The notes: a model not told the origin generated them from the letters alone. DNA of 64,000 nucleotides from Pseudomonas multiresinivorans (GCF_012971725.1 NZ_CP048833.1:124001-188000); one strand, 5' to 3'. Positions 1-9,495 are shown, counted from the first letter of the stretch. Numbers and translations: made by a program.

Positions 1-3000
1 GCTCGGTGCTTTCGAGATCGATGCTCTCAAGATCGGTGCTTTCGAGATCGGTCGCTTGGAGCTCCTCGGCGCTAGCGGCCAACGGCTCGGCCTCGGCGGG
101 CAGTTCCAGTTCGATATCGGCATCGTTCGGGGCAGTAGTTTCCAGTAGCCCCTCGGCCTCGCTCTCATCCGCCGCAGCGTCCAGCTGCGGTTGCGCGGCC
201 AGCGCCTGCGGTGCATCCAGGCCGGCGGCCGGATTCTGGCGGAAGGTGCGGATGGTCTGCACCAGGTCCGCCGGGTCGGTCAGCGCCTGGCCGGCCTGCA
301 GCTGATCGAGCTGGGTCGCCAGGCGGTCGTGGCAGGTGCGCAGCAGGTCGCCCAGCGGCTGGCTGTGCTGGAAGCGATGGTCCAGCAGGCCTTCATAGAG
401 TGATTCGAGTTCGTGGGACAGATCGCCGATCTCGCGGATTTCCGCCATGCGCGCGCCGCCCTTGAGGGTGTGCAGGTCGCGTTGCAGGGTCGAAAGCGCA
501 GCGAGGCCCTCGGGCGAGGCCAGCCATTGGTCCAGCGCCTGGCCGGCGTTGTCGAGGATGTCGACCGCCTCTTCGAGGAAGATCGCCACCATTTCCTCAT
601 CCAGCGCGCGCGGCGGTTGCTGCGGGGCGGGATGGGCGTGCGGGGTTTCGGCGGTGATGACGTCATCGTCATCGTCGTCGGCGGCGCCACGCGGGGCACC
701 GTCGTTATCGCTGCGCGGCGACCAGCTCAGGCCGTCGGGCAGGTTGTCGTCGTCCACCGGACGGCTGTCGACGAGGAATTCCTCGTCTTCGGCGGGGAAG
801 TCATCGGCGGTCAGGCTTTCCAGGTCGACGAACTCGACTTCCGGGGCGTCTTCCGATGGCTCGTCCTGGACGGCGGGCACCGGTGCGTCCAGCAGGCGAT
901 GCAGCGCTTCGACCTGTTCCGGGCGGGCGCTGACCTGCAGCGCCGCAGCCACCTGATCCATCATGCCGATCAGCGCCTCATGGGCGGCCTCGGCGGCGGA
1001 GAAGAAGGCGTCGCCGGTTTCCAGGCGACCCTGGCGCACGGCGCCATAGACTGCCAGCAGCGCATCGGCGAGTTCCGCCATCTGCGGCAGCTCGGCCATC
1101 TGCGCACCACGGCTGAGGGTTTCCAGCTCGTCGTAGAGGGCGCCCAGTTCGTGGCGCTCCTGCGGGTGCTCGCGCCAGCGGCGCAGCAGGTCCTCGGCGT
1201 CGAGCAGGATGTCCATGCCCTCGGCGAGGAACATGCCGATCAATTGCGGATCGTTGCCGCTGCCTTCGCCGCTTTCACCGCGGCGCTTGGCTTCGGCAGC
1301 CTCCAGGCGCTCCTGGTGAACCTGCGCGATGCGCGCCAGCAGTTCCGGGCTGCCTTCGATGGGCGCCAGCGGGCGACCTTCGACGAGCTGGTCGAGGCCG
1401 ACGCGGAACAGGCCTTCGGCGGCGTGCAGCAACTCGGCCTCGCGCAGGTCGACCTGCAGCAGGTTGGTCTTGAATTCCTTCACCAGCCGCTCCAGCGGCG
1501 TGGCAATTTCGGCGATCGGCAGGATGCCGGCCATGTGCGCGCTGCCCTTGAGGGTGTGCAGGGCGCGTTGCAGGTCGTCGGTCACTGGTTGCGGCAGCTG
1601 CTGCGCGCAATCGGCGAGGAAGCCGACCAGGGTTTCCAGGTGGGCTTCGGCTTCGTTGCGGAATATCTCCAGCAACTGCGGATCGAGGCTCTCGTCGAGC
1701 CCTTCGTTGGCCGCCTGGGCAGCGATCTCCTCGACCTCTGCCAGCTCGGGGGTGATGTCCTCGACCTGCGGCGCCGACTCCGGCAGCCCGCCACCGGGCG
1801 GCGGCACCGGCTGCCCCTTGGCCAGGGCGTGGGCGGTAGCGGCCAGGCGGTCGACGTCGTCGCGCTGGCGCTGGGTGCTGGCGGCGTATTCCTCGACCAG
1901 TTCGGGCATCAGCGCGACCACGTCCTGGACCACCTGCAGCACGGCTGGCGAGGCGGCAATGCTGCGGTCGAGCACGCGGTTGAGCAGGTTCTCGATGGAC
2001 CAGGCCAGCTCGCCGATCACCAGCGCGCGGACCATCCGACCACTGCCCTTGAGGGTGTGGAAGGCGCGGCGAATCTCGGTCAGCGAGTCGCGGTCGTCAG
2101 TGTTGGCCAGCCAGGTCGGCAGGTGCTCGCCGATGGTTTCCAGCACTTCGCCGGCTTCTTCGATGAAGACTTCGCGCAGCTCTTCGTCGATGGGCTCTTC
2201 GTCGGCGGGCGGCGGCAGCAGGCTGGGCGGCACGTCCTGGGCCGGCGGGTTGATCGCCGAGACCGGGGCAGCCATGACTTCGGCCAGGGACAGCGGTTTT
2301 TCCGGAGCTTCGGCAACCGGCTCGGGCTCGGCCGGCGGGCTGGGCAGCTCGACTTCCGGCAGGTCCAGCTCGGCGATGTTCTCGTCGCTCCAGGCTTCGG
2401 CCTGGACGGCGGGCGCCTGGGGCTCGACCAGCGGTTCCAGCGCTTCCAGCTCAAGTGGCGCGTCGAGGCTGAAGTCGACGCCAGCGTCCAGCGCGGTCGG
2501 TTCGCTCAGCTCGCCCAGGGTCCAGTTGTCATCGCTGGCCAGCGAGGTTTCGGCGCTGGACGGTTCATCGGTGGCAGGCTGGGCGTCGAAGCTCAGGTCG
2601 TCCAGGGTCGCCAGCGGTGCGGGTTCGACCGCTTCCAGGCTGGCGAAGCTTTCGTCCAGCTCCAGCGACGGTGCGGGCGACTCGGCAGTCGGCTGGCTCA
2701 GGTCGATGCTGAACCAGTCTTCCTCGGCGGGCTTGTCGCCGGCCGGGGTCAGCGACTCCATGTCCCAGGTCAGCTCGTCCACCGGAGCCGGAGTGGCCTC
2801 CAGCGTCGGCAGGCGGGCGAAGTCGTCGAGCAGTTCCGGAGTGGCCGGGGCTTCGCTCGGGGTGCCGGACAGGTCCAGCGATTCCCAGGATTGTTCGGTC
2901 GTTGCGGGTTCCGCCTGCACGGGCTCGTCGAATCGCGGCGTCTCGGTCAGCGGGAGGGCATCATCCAGGCTCCAGCTCAGCTCATCGGCCAGCGGTTGCG

Positions 3001-5413
3001 CGGGCGCCTCTTCCAGCGTTTCGAGAGTGAACTCGATGCTGTCGGCCTTGTGGCTGTCGTCCAGCGACCAGCCTTCATCGGCCAGGGTGGTGTCGGTGAT
3101 CGGTGCGGCCGGCTCCAGTTCGATATCCCAGCTGAGGCTTTCCGGCTCCAGGGTCGCGCCGGGCAGTTCAGCCGAGGCAGCCAGCGGTGTAGCCTCGTCA
3201 AGGGTCCAGCCGCCCGGTTCGGCGCTGGGCTCGGTGGCGGGCAGGCCGGAGTCCAGCTCCAGGGGTTCGAAGGTGAAGCTCGCTTCGGCTTCGCCAGCAG
3301 GCTGGGCTTCGAGTTCGGCCGGGAGGTCGAAGTCGGCCGGCAGTGCGGGTTGCTCCCCGGCGACAGGCTCGACAACGGGCTCCAGCGATTCGAAGGTGAA
3401 GCTTTCTTCACTGTCCGCAACAGGTTGGGGCGTATCGAGGTCGGCAAGGTCCAGGACCGGTTCGTCCACCGGAGCCAGCTCTTCTGTCGGGGCAAGCTCG
3501 GCAGGCTGTTCGAACGCCGGCTCCTCGGTCGGGGCGACGTCGAAGCTCGCGGGCTCGAAGCTGTCGGCGATTTCCACCGGCGCGGCCAACTCAGGGACTT
3601 CTTCCACCGGGACCGCTTCGCTCGGCTCGGCCAGCGGCTGCGCGGCCAGGACGTCGATCTCGTCGAGCGGGTTGTCCAGGGGCGCAGGGATATGGGCGCT
3701 CGGCTCGGCGTCGAGGATCGACGGGCGCGGCTTGAGCGAATAGCCCAGGCTGTCCAGGCTCTCCTCGGCGACGTCGAGGATCATGTCGCCCTGGGTGTTG
3801 TGGTCTTCCGACAGGCGCTCTAGGTAGTACTCGACGCTGGTGATGGCGTCGGCCAGGGTATCGAGGCTGTGCCAGTCCGGCACGGCCTGACGCACCAGCA
3901 GTTGTTCCTGGATGTAGCGATTGCAGTTTTCCAGCAGTTTCGCCGCACGTTCCTGGGAGATCATCGCCAGTCCGCCGCGAACCTGGGTCAGCAGCTCCGG
4001 CACGCGGGCCAGGTGCTCGTGGTTCCATTGCGAGGCGATGAACTCGATGATCGCGTCCTTGGCCAGTTCCAGGCCATTGCGCGCTTCCTTGATCACCACC
4101 TGGTGGATCTGCTCGACGTCGGTGGTCGGCAGGACGTTTTCTTCGCTGCCCGGCTCCTCGCTCGGGCCGACCATGCCAGCCAGGGTCGCTTCGACATACA
4201 GCAGCGCACCGGCGACATCCATCAGGGTGGCGTCGTTGGGTTGGCGCTGGCCGTGGGCGAGCGCGCTGACTACCTCGATCTGGTCGAGGATGACCTTGCG
4301 CGGCTGGCCGAAGCCCAGCACGGCAAGGGTGTCGGCAATCTGCTTGAGCGGCGCCAGCAGGCTACCCAGCTCATTCACGCCACTGCGGTCGCTGCGCACG
4401 AAGAGGTCGAGGCTGTCCTTGACCCGCACCAACTCCTCGCACAGAGCGCCGACGACCGAGCGCATGGCGTCGCGGTCCGGGCCGGCGAGACGGGCGCGTT
4501 CCTCGTCCACCAGGGCCGCGCCCGGCAGGGCGTCGTCGAGGCGGTACTCATCCTTCACCGCCCGCACGCGCGGCGACTGGTCGGAGGCCTTGGCGACGTA
4601 GAACAGCAGGTTCTTGATCAGTTCTTCCGGCGCCGCCTGGTTCATGGCGTCGGCGCCCTGGTCGACCAGGCGCTTGAACTCGCGGTCGACCTGGCGCAGC
4701 AGGTTACGCACCGAGGTGCCGTTGGCGATGCTGCCATTGGCCAGGCCTTCGATCATCGCCGAAGCGATCACCCACAGGCGGCCCAGCGGGGCGTCCTTGC
4801 ACAGCGATTCCAGGCGGGCGAACACGCGCGCCAGATAGCCCAGGTTGGTCGGCAGGTCCTGGTTGCGGATGACGCCGACCAGGGCGACCTGCAGCATCTG
4901 CCGCAGCTTGCGCAGCAGCGCCGGCAGTTCGGCGGTACGCAGGCGCGCCAGGGCGTCCACCGGCAGCACCGGCGAGGACTGGGAAAGGTCGGGGGAGAAC
5001 AGGCTGGTTTCCGACAGCAGCTTCTCGCCGCGGGCGGTGCGCAGGTCGTTGAGCAGCGGCAGCACGACCAGCGGCAGGTCGCGGCGGGCGCTCTGGATAC
5101 GTTCCAGGTACGCCGGCAACTGCAGGATCGCCTGCATCAGCACTTCCAGCGCTTCGCTCTGGCTGGATGTCTTGCCGTCGATCAGCGCCTGGGTCAGGTA
5201 CTCCATTTCCTCGGCGAGCAGGGCCGCGCCGTAGAATTCCACCATCTGCAGAGTGCCGCGCACCTGGTGGATATAGGCCAGGCAAAAGCCCATCCGCGTC
5301 GGGTCCTGGGGATTCTCGACGTAGGATTCGAGGGCTTGCCGCGCCTGCTTGAGCGTTTCGGCAATCTCGCCTTTTACCCATTCCAGGGCGACATAATCGT
5401 GCCGATCACCCAT
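1..5413 (-). CDS. chpA: ChpA (PilL), hybrid chemotaxis histidine kinase of the pilus system, 3' end off the window
   Basis: CheA-like hub kinase that receives signal from PilJ and phosphorylates PilG and PilH to control type IV pilus extension and retraction. About 1804 N-terminal residues are present; the kinase, CheW-like and receiver domains lie beyond the left edge. The start MGDRHDYVALEW has a GGAG five bases upstream; an ATG at 5428 is an in-frame alternative. An HPt-like helix with H49 (HQVRGTLQM) is near the N-terminus. Residues about 550-1070 form a long acidic, Pro-rich linker. Canonical HPt motifs follow: HTLKGSGRM (H1119), HTLKGSAHM (H1286) and HTLKGGARM (H1648), with a degenerate copy (E1431 in the His place) between. 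P. aeruginosa ChpA is about 2470 residues with eight phosphotransfer modules, so about a quarter is missing here. Last gene of the pilGHIJK-chpA run. Confidence 0.95.
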   Translation of the reverse strand, partial: MGDRHDYVALEWVKGEIAETLKQARQALESYVENPQDPTRMGFCLAYIHQVRGTLQMVEFYGAALLAEEMEYLTQALIDGKTSSQSEALEVLMQAILQLPAYLERIQSARRDLPLVVLPLLNDLRTARGEKLLSETSLFSPDLSQSSPVLPVDALARLRTAELPALLRKLRQMLQVALVGVIRNQDLPTNLGYLARVFARLESLCKDAPLGRLWVIASAMIEGLANGSIANGTSVRNLLRQVDREFKRLVDQGADAMNQAAPEELIKNLLFYVAKASDQSPRVRAVKDEYRLDDALPGAALVDEERARLAGPDRDAMRSVVGALCEELVRVKDSLDLFVRSDRSGVNELGSLLAPLKQIADTLAVLGFGQPRKVILDQIEVVSALAHGQRQPNDATLMDVAGALLYVEATLAGMVGPSEEPGSEENVLPTTDVEQIHQVVIKEARNGLELAKDAIIEFIASQWNHEHLARVPELLTQVRGGLAMISQERAAKLLENCNRYIQEQLLVRQAVPDWHSLDTLADAITSVEYYLERLSEDHNTQGDMILDVAEESLDSLGYSLKPRPSILDAEPSAHIPAPLDNPLDEIDVLAAQPLAEPSEAVPVEEVPELAAPVEIADSFEPASFDVAPTEEPAFEQPAELAPTEELAPVDEPVLDLADLDTPQPVADSEESFTFESLEPVVEPVAGEQPALPADFDLPAELEAQPAGEAEASFTFEPLELDSGLPATEPSAEPGGWTLDEATPLAASAELPGATLEPESLSWDIELEPAAPITDTTLADEGWSLDDSHKADSIEFTLETLEEAPAQPLADELSWSLDDALPLTETPRFDEPVQAEPATTEQSWESLDLSGTPSEAPATPELLDDFARLPTLEATPAPVDELTWDMESLTPAGDKPAEEDWFSIDLSQPTAESPAPSLELDESFASLEAVEPAPLATLDDLSFDAQPATDEPSSAETSLASDDNWTLGELSEPTALDAGVDFSLDAPLELEALEPLVEPQAPAVQAEAWSDENIAELDLPEVELPSPPAEPEPVAEAPEKPLSLAEVMAAPVSAINPPAQDVPPSLLPPPADEEPIDEELREVFIEEAGEVLETIGEHLPTWLANTDDRDSLTEIRRAFHTLKGSGRMVRALVIGELAWSIENLLNRVLDRSIAASPAVLQVVQDVVALMPELVEEYAASTQRQRDDVDRLAATAHALAKGQPVPPPGGGLPESAPQVEDITPELAEVEEIAAQAANEGLDESLDPQLLEIFRNEAEAHLETLVGFLADCAQQLPQPVTDDLQRALHTLKGSAHMAGILPIAEIATPLERLVKEFKTNLLQVDLREAELLHAAEGLFRVGLDQLVEGRPLAPIEGSPELLARIAQVHQERLEAAEAKRRGESGEGSGNDPQLIGMFLAEGMDILLDAEDLLRRWREHPQERHELGALYDELETLSRGAQMAELPQMAELADALLAVYGAVRQGRLETGDAFFSAAEAAHEALIGMMDQVAAALQVSARPEQVEALHRLLDAPVPAVQDEPSEDAPEVEFVDLESLTADDFPAEDEEFLVDSRPVDDDNLPDGLSWSPRSDNDGAPRGAADDDDDDVITAETPHAHPAPQQPPRALDEEMVAIFLEEAVDILDNAGQALDQWLASPEGLAALSTLQRDLHTLKGGARMAEIREIGDLSHELESLYEGLLDHRFQHSQPLGDLLRTCHDRLATQLDQLQAGQALTDPADLVQTIRTFRQNPAAGLDAPQALAAQPQLDAAADESEAEGLLETTAPNDADIELELPAEAEPLAASAEELQATDLESTDLESIDLESTE
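5..49 (-). repeat. Three tandem 15-bp units inside chpA
   Basis: Units at 5-19, 20-34 and 35-49; the first and third are identical and the middle one differs at a few positions. They encode repeats of S-T/I-D-L-E in an acidic stretch of ChpA after the HPt domain at H1648. Further copies could lie beyond the edge. Confidence 0.85.
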
Positions 5414-5437
5414 AGCCACTCCACTCATGTGTCTGTG

Positions 5438-6301
5438 TCATCCCTTCCGGGTAAAGGCCAGAACGCGCTCATCGGCGACCGGTTCGAGCAGCGGGTGGTG
5501 CCAATCGGCCACCTCGCCCACTCCGATCACCAGCAGTCCCCCAGGCGCCAGCCGCTCGGCCAGGCGATTGAGGATGTCCCGCCGCCGCCAGCGGCGGAAA
5601 TAGATCAGCAGGTTCTGGCAAAAAATCACGTCCATGCCGGACATTGGCGCCTTGGCCAGTTCCAGCACATTCAGCCGGGCGCAACAGACGCGCTCGGCGA
5701 GATCGGGTATCACTGCGTATCGACCGTCATCCTGCGCGCTGAAGTAGCGCGTGGCCAGTTCCGGGTCGATATCCTCCAGCTTGCGTGCCGCGTAGCGCGC
5801 CTCGCGCGCCCGGTTCAGGGCATTGAGGCTGATGTCGGTGCCGGTCACGCCGAACAGCGGCGCCAGACCTGCGTCTTCGAGTACCTTGGCGGCCACCATG
5901 GCGAGGGAATAAGGCTCCTCGCCACTGGAACAGCCGACGCTCCACAAGGCCAGCGGCCGGCTCGGGCCGACCTGTTCGAGGCGCTGGCGGAGGAAGCCTT
6001 CCAGCACTTCGAATGAAGCCTTGTGACGAAAGAAACGGGTTTCCTGAACGGTGAGGCGGTCCAGCAGGTTCGACCACTCGACGGCGCCGCGCGGGCCATC
6101 GGTGACCTGTCGGTAGTAGGTGCCGTAGTCGGCGATGCCCAGTTCGCGCATCCGCGCGCCCAGGCTGGTCTGCAGGAAGGCGCGGCGTTGTTCGTTGACG
6201 ACGACACCGGTCCGGTCTTCCAACAGTGCCTGCCAGTCGCGGAAGTCCGCGGCCGACATGTCGGCCAACGGCTGCAACGACCAGACGCCACTTGCCTGCA
6301 T
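5438..6301 (-). CDS. pilK: PilK, CheR-type methyltransferase
   Basis: SAM-dependent methyltransferase expected to methylate glutamates on the receptor PilJ. The CheR N-terminal helical region (ADFRDWQALLEDRTGVVV) is followed by the Rossmann SAM site (WSVGCSSGEEPYSLAM) and FCQNLLIYF, all typical of CheR. I chose the ATG at 6301 (MQASGVWSL) because a GAGGGG lies six bases upstream; an ATG at 6328 would add nine residues and has no close ribosome site. The gene ends 24 bp before chpA. In P. aeruginosa pilK is not strictly needed for twitching. Confidence 0.93.
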   Translation of the reverse strand: MQASGVWSLQPLADMSAADFRDWQALLEDRTGVVVNEQRRAFLQTSLGARMRELGIADYGTYYRQVTDGPRGAVEWSNLLDRLTVQETRFFRHKASFEVLEGFLRQRLEQVGPSRPLALWSVGCSSGEEPYSLAMVAAKVLEDAGLAPLFGVTGTDISLNALNRAREARYAARKLEDIDPELATRYFSAQDDGRYAVIPDLAERVCCARLNVLELAKAPMSGMDVIFCQNLLIYFRRWRRRDILNRLAERLAPGGLLVIGVGEVADWHHPLLEPVADERVLAFTRKG

Positions 6302-6363
6302 GTCGCGCCCCTCGCTCAAGACTGTCATGCGCTACCCGGTGAAGAGCAGCGCACCTCCTCTGC

Positions 6364-8412
6364 TCAGGCCTGTTCGGCGGTGTCCGGCAGTTTGAAGCCG
6401 GATACGGAGTGACGCATCTCGCCGGCCATCTTGGCCAGGTTGCCAATGCTGCGCGCGGTGGCGGTGGTACCGGCGGAGGTCTGCGAGGTGATCTCCTGGA
6501 TCACGTTCATGGTGTTGGAAATGTGGCCGGCGGATGAGGCCTGCTGACGGGCGGCGTTGGAAATGTTCTGGATCAACGCTGCCAGGGTCTTGGATACCTT
6601 CTCGATCTCTTCCAGCGACACACCGGCGTCCTGCGCCAGGCGGGCACCGCGTACCACCTCGGAGGTGGTCTGTTCCATCGAGATCACCGCTTCGTTGGTG
6701 TCGGTCTGAATGGTCTTCACCAGCGCTTCGATCTGCTTGGTCGCCGCGGAGGAACGTTCCGCCAGTCGCTGTACTTCGTCCGCTACCACGGCGAAGCCGC
6801 GGCCCGCGTCGCCCGCCATGGACGCCTGGATCGCGGCGTTCAGTGCGAGGATGTTGGTCTGGTCGGCAATGTCGTTGATCAGGCTTACGATGTCACCGAT
6901 CTCCTGGGACGATTCACCGAGGCGCTTGATCCGCTTCGAGGTGTCCTGGATCTGCTCACGGATGTTGTCCATGCCGGTGATGGTGTTGTGCACCACTTCG
7001 TTGCCCTTGTTGGCGATGGCTACGGAACGTTCCGCTACCGCCGAGGACTCGGAGGCGTTCGCCGATACCTGGTCAATGGACACGGCCATTTCGTTGATCG
7101 CGGCGGAGGCGCCGGCGATTTCCTGGGCCTGGTGCTCGGAAGCCTCGGCCAGGTGCATGGCGGTGGCCTGGGTTTCCTGGGCGGCGGCGGCCACCTGCAC
7201 GGCTGTCAGGTTGATGGTTTCCACCAGCTCGCGGAGCTGGTCGATGGAGTAGTTGATGGAGTCCGCGATCGCACCGGTGAAGTCCTCGGTCACGGTCGCG
7301 GCTACCGTCAGGTCACCGTCGGCGAGGTCGGCGATTTCGTCGAGCAGTCGCAGAATCGCCGCCTGGTTACGTTCGTTCTTCTCGGCGGTCTCGGCCAGTC
7401 GGCGGTTGGTTTCACGCACCATCACCAGGCCGATGAGGATGATCGCGCCCAGGGCGAGGATGCCCAGCGCAACGCTGGCGACCTGGTTGAACACACGGCC
7501 TTCGGCCAGGTTCTCGAAGCCGTTGGCCAGGTTGGAGGCCTTGTCGAGCAGGGTCTGCGAACCGCCGAAGATGGTGTTGGCAGCCTCACGGACCTGGAAC
7601 AGTTCCGGGGAGGTCTCGAGGATCTCGTCCACCGAGCCGGAAACGAATTCGAAGAGTTCGGCAATCTCGTTGAGGCGGTCAACGGCCTCGGCGTTGGTCA
7701 CCTTGGAGATGCTCATCGCCGCGTTGCCTTCCTTCATGCCCTTGAGTACGCGGCCGAAGAGGCTGGCGTCACGGCCGAAGCTGTCGGCGGCCTGCACGGA
7801 GTTCTCGTCACCGGCCAGCACCTTGTTCACCGAGCCGAGGATACGTTCGGCCAGCAGCGACTGGCGCTGGGCTACCGCGACCTGGTCGGCCGGGGCGCCG
7901 TTCTCCAGGAGGATGTCGACGACCTCTTCGTACTCCACCTGCAGCTGCGGGATGGTTTCGGCGAGGGTTGCGGCCACCTGGTGCAGGGACAGTACGGTCT
8001 GTTCGCTGGCGAGGATGGAGTCGGCGTTCTTGCGCAGGGTGTCCCAGTCCTTCTGCACATCCGCCATCTGCGGTTGTACCGAATCCGGGCTCGGCGGCAG
8101 GCCGGTGCTTTCGTCACCCTTGGAAAGGATGTTCCAGCGCTTCTCGAAGTCGTTGCGTGCTTCCTTGAGCAGCTTGAACGCCTCGCCCTTGCCCGCCGCG
8201 GCTTCCGTGGCGTTCTTGGCGATACGCTGGGACAGCACGCGCAGTTCGCCGGCATGGCCGATGTACTGCTTGTCGTGGTCCGCCTGCTTGTTCAGGTAAG
8301 CGAAGTTGGCGAACAGCAAGACGATCGCCACGATCAGGACCACGAAGAGTCCGAGGATCAGCGAGCTGCTACGCGCCCCCGAGAAAAGACTGCCTGCCTT
8401 TATATTTTTCAT
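6364..8412 (-). CDS. pilJ: PilJ, methyl-accepting receptor of the pilus chemosensory system
   Basis: Inner-membrane receptor that senses pilus and surface signals and activates ChpA. An N-terminal membrane helix (about 17-39) is followed by a periplasmic domain with PilJ-type helical modules, a second helix (about 305-325), a HAMP region and the cytoplasmic signalling coiled coil. The signalling tip IADQTNILALNAAIQASMAG and the flank GRGFAVVADEVQRLAERS are plain. No C-terminal NWETF-type pentapeptide is present. Length is 682 residues, as in P. aeruginosa. It sits between pilI and pilK. Confidence 0.96.
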   Translation of the reverse strand: MKNIKAGSLFSGARSSSLILGLFVVLIVAIVLLFANFAYLNKQADHDKQYIGHAGELRVLSQRIAKNATEAAAGKGEAFKLLKEARNDFEKRWNILSKGDESTGLPPSPDSVQPQMADVQKDWDTLRKNADSILASEQTVLSLHQVAATLAETIPQLQVEYEEVVDILLENGAPADQVAVAQRQSLLAERILGSVNKVLAGDENSVQAADSFGRDASLFGRVLKGMKEGNAAMSISKVTNAEAVDRLNEIAELFEFVSGSVDEILETSPELFQVREAANTIFGGSQTLLDKASNLANGFENLAEGRVFNQVASVALGILALGAIILIGLVMVRETNRRLAETAEKNERNQAAILRLLDEIADLADGDLTVAATVTEDFTGAIADSINYSIDQLRELVETINLTAVQVAAAAQETQATAMHLAEASEHQAQEIAGASAAINEMAVSIDQVSANASESSAVAERSVAIANKGNEVVHNTITGMDNIREQIQDTSKRIKRLGESSQEIGDIVSLINDIADQTNILALNAAIQASMAGDAGRGFAVVADEVQRLAERSSAATKQIEALVKTIQTDTNEAVISMEQTTSEVVRGARLAQDAGVSLEEIEKVSKTLAALIQNISNAARQQASSAGHISNTMNVIQEITSQTSAGTTATARSIGNLAKMAGEMRHSVSGFKLPDTAEQA

Positions 8413-8463
8413 ATTCGGCCCCCGCCTGGACCCACCACGATTACGGTTTCCATGTCACAACAA

Positions 8464-8482
8464 GGGCCGGCAATGCCGGCCC
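8464..8482 (-). other. Intercistronic hairpin between pilI and pilJ
   Basis: Perfect 8-bp arms (GGGCCGGC / GCCGGCCC) with a three-base loop lie about 50 bp upstream of pilJ. On the coding strand the stem is followed by TTGTTGTG, which is only mildly T-rich, so it may be an attenuator, an mRNA processing site or a stability element rather than a full terminator. Confidence 0.6.
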
Positions 8483-8495
8483 AACCGGTCAAACT

Positions 8496-9032
8496 CTAGC
8501 TGGCGACATCCAGGAACCCCGGGTGCTCAGCCAGCGCATGCGGACTGAACACGAGCCAGGGTTGCTCCCGATGGAAGACGCCATGAATAAAGGGCTGCAG
8601 GACCGCTTCGAGGGGCGGCAACTGCTCGGAGAAGGTATCCACCGGGAAGTGCTGCATGCCGAACACCTCATCGACGATGAGGCCGGCGAAGACTTCCTGG
8701 TGTTCCACGACGAGCACGCGCCGCTGCTTGCGCAGAGGCGACAGCTCCGCGCCGAGGAAGCCGCACAGGTCCATGATCGGCAGCAGGCGGCCGCGCACGT
8801 TGGCGACCCCCTTCACCCAGTCACGGACGCCGGGCAGCAGTGTGTAGCGCGGCTCGTGAAGAACCTCGCCGACCTCCCCCATGGGCGCGACGAACAGGCG
8901 CCCAGCCATGCGAAAGCCGATGCCGTTCCAGCTCTGCACCACCTCGCGCTGGGCGGGCAGGCCCGCAGCCAGCTGCCGACAGCGCTGATCGATCTGGACG
9001 AGAACCTCGAAAGGACTCTGGACTTCCGCCAT
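8496..9032 (-). CDS. pilI: PilI, CheW-like coupling protein
   Basis: Adaptor that couples PilJ to ChpA. Its 178 residues make up a single CheW domain, with VRGRLLPIMDLCGFLGAE and the closing FAGLIVDEVFGMQHF typical of the fold. ATG start at 9032 (MAEVQSPFEVLVQIDQRCRQ). Located between pilH and pilJ, as in P. aeruginosa. Confidence 0.95.
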   Translation of the reverse strand: MAEVQSPFEVLVQIDQRCRQLAAGLPAQREVVQSWNGIGFRMAGRLFVAPMGEVGEVLHEPRYTLLPGVRDWVKGVANVRGRLLPIMDLCGFLGAELSPLRKQRRVLVVEHQEVFAGLIVDEVFGMQHFPVDTFSEQLPPLEAVLQPFIHGVFHREQPWLVFSPHALAEHPGFLDVAS

Positions 9033-9086
9033 GCCGGCCCTGGCCTTCTCTAATAATTATGTTCGGTACGTGCAGGTACGGCTGTA

Positions 9087-9452
9087 TCAGCCGGCCAGCA
9101 CCGAATTGATGGTCTTGAGCAGTGTCTCTTCGTCCACCGGCTTGGTCAGGTAGTCGCGAGCGCCCTGGCGCTTGCCCCAGACCTTGTCGGTCTCCTGATC
9201 CTTGGTGGTGACGATGATCACCGGAATGGCGCTGGTTTCCGGGTCCTTGGACAGCTGACGGGTCGCCTGGAAGCCGTTCAGGCCGGGCATGACGATGTCC
9301 ATCAGGACGACGTCGGGCTTTTCCTGGCGAGCCAGGGCCACGCCATCGGCGCCATTTTCGGCCTTGAGTACCTGGTGCGAGTGCTTTTCCAGCATCGCGG
9401 TCAGCTTGTACATCTCGGTCGGCGAGTCATCAACAATCAGAATTCGAGCCAT
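9087..9452 (-). CDS. pilH: PilH, CheY-like response regulator
   Basis: Single-domain receiver of 121 residues, linked in P. aeruginosa to pilus retraction and to tuning PilG signalling. The acidic pocket is ILIVDDSP with phospho-acceptor Asp in VVLMDIVMPG; the switch Thr (IIVTTKDQ) and Lys (LTKPVDEE) are present. I place the start at MARILIVDD; an upstream in-frame ATG would add only MGTT. Near-identical to P. aeruginosa PilH from memory. Confidence 0.96.
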   Translation of the reverse strand: MARILIVDDSPTEMYKLTAMLEKHSHQVLKAENGADGVALARQEKPDVVLMDIVMPGLNGFQATRQLSKDPETSAIPVIIVTTKDQETDKVWGKRQGARDYLTKPVDEETLLKTINSVLAG

Positions 9453-9479
9453 TGTGGTCCCCATACGGAATAGGCGTCA

Positions 9480-9495
9480 CCGGCGCTCGCGCCGG
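9480..9495 (-). other. Intercistronic hairpin between pilG and pilH
   Basis: Perfect 7-bp GC-only arms (CCGGCGC / GCGCCGG) around a two-base loop, just downstream of the pilG stop and 28 bp before the pilH start. No T-run follows. It may protect the upstream pilG transcript or reduce read-through. Confidence 0.55.

Noticed and set aside
413..3823. Very long open frame on the plus strand opposite chpA (over 1100 codons)
   Set aside because: Composition is Gly/Gln/Arg/Val-rich with no domain; it mirrors the codon bias of the chpA linker and HPt region, which is clearly the real gene.
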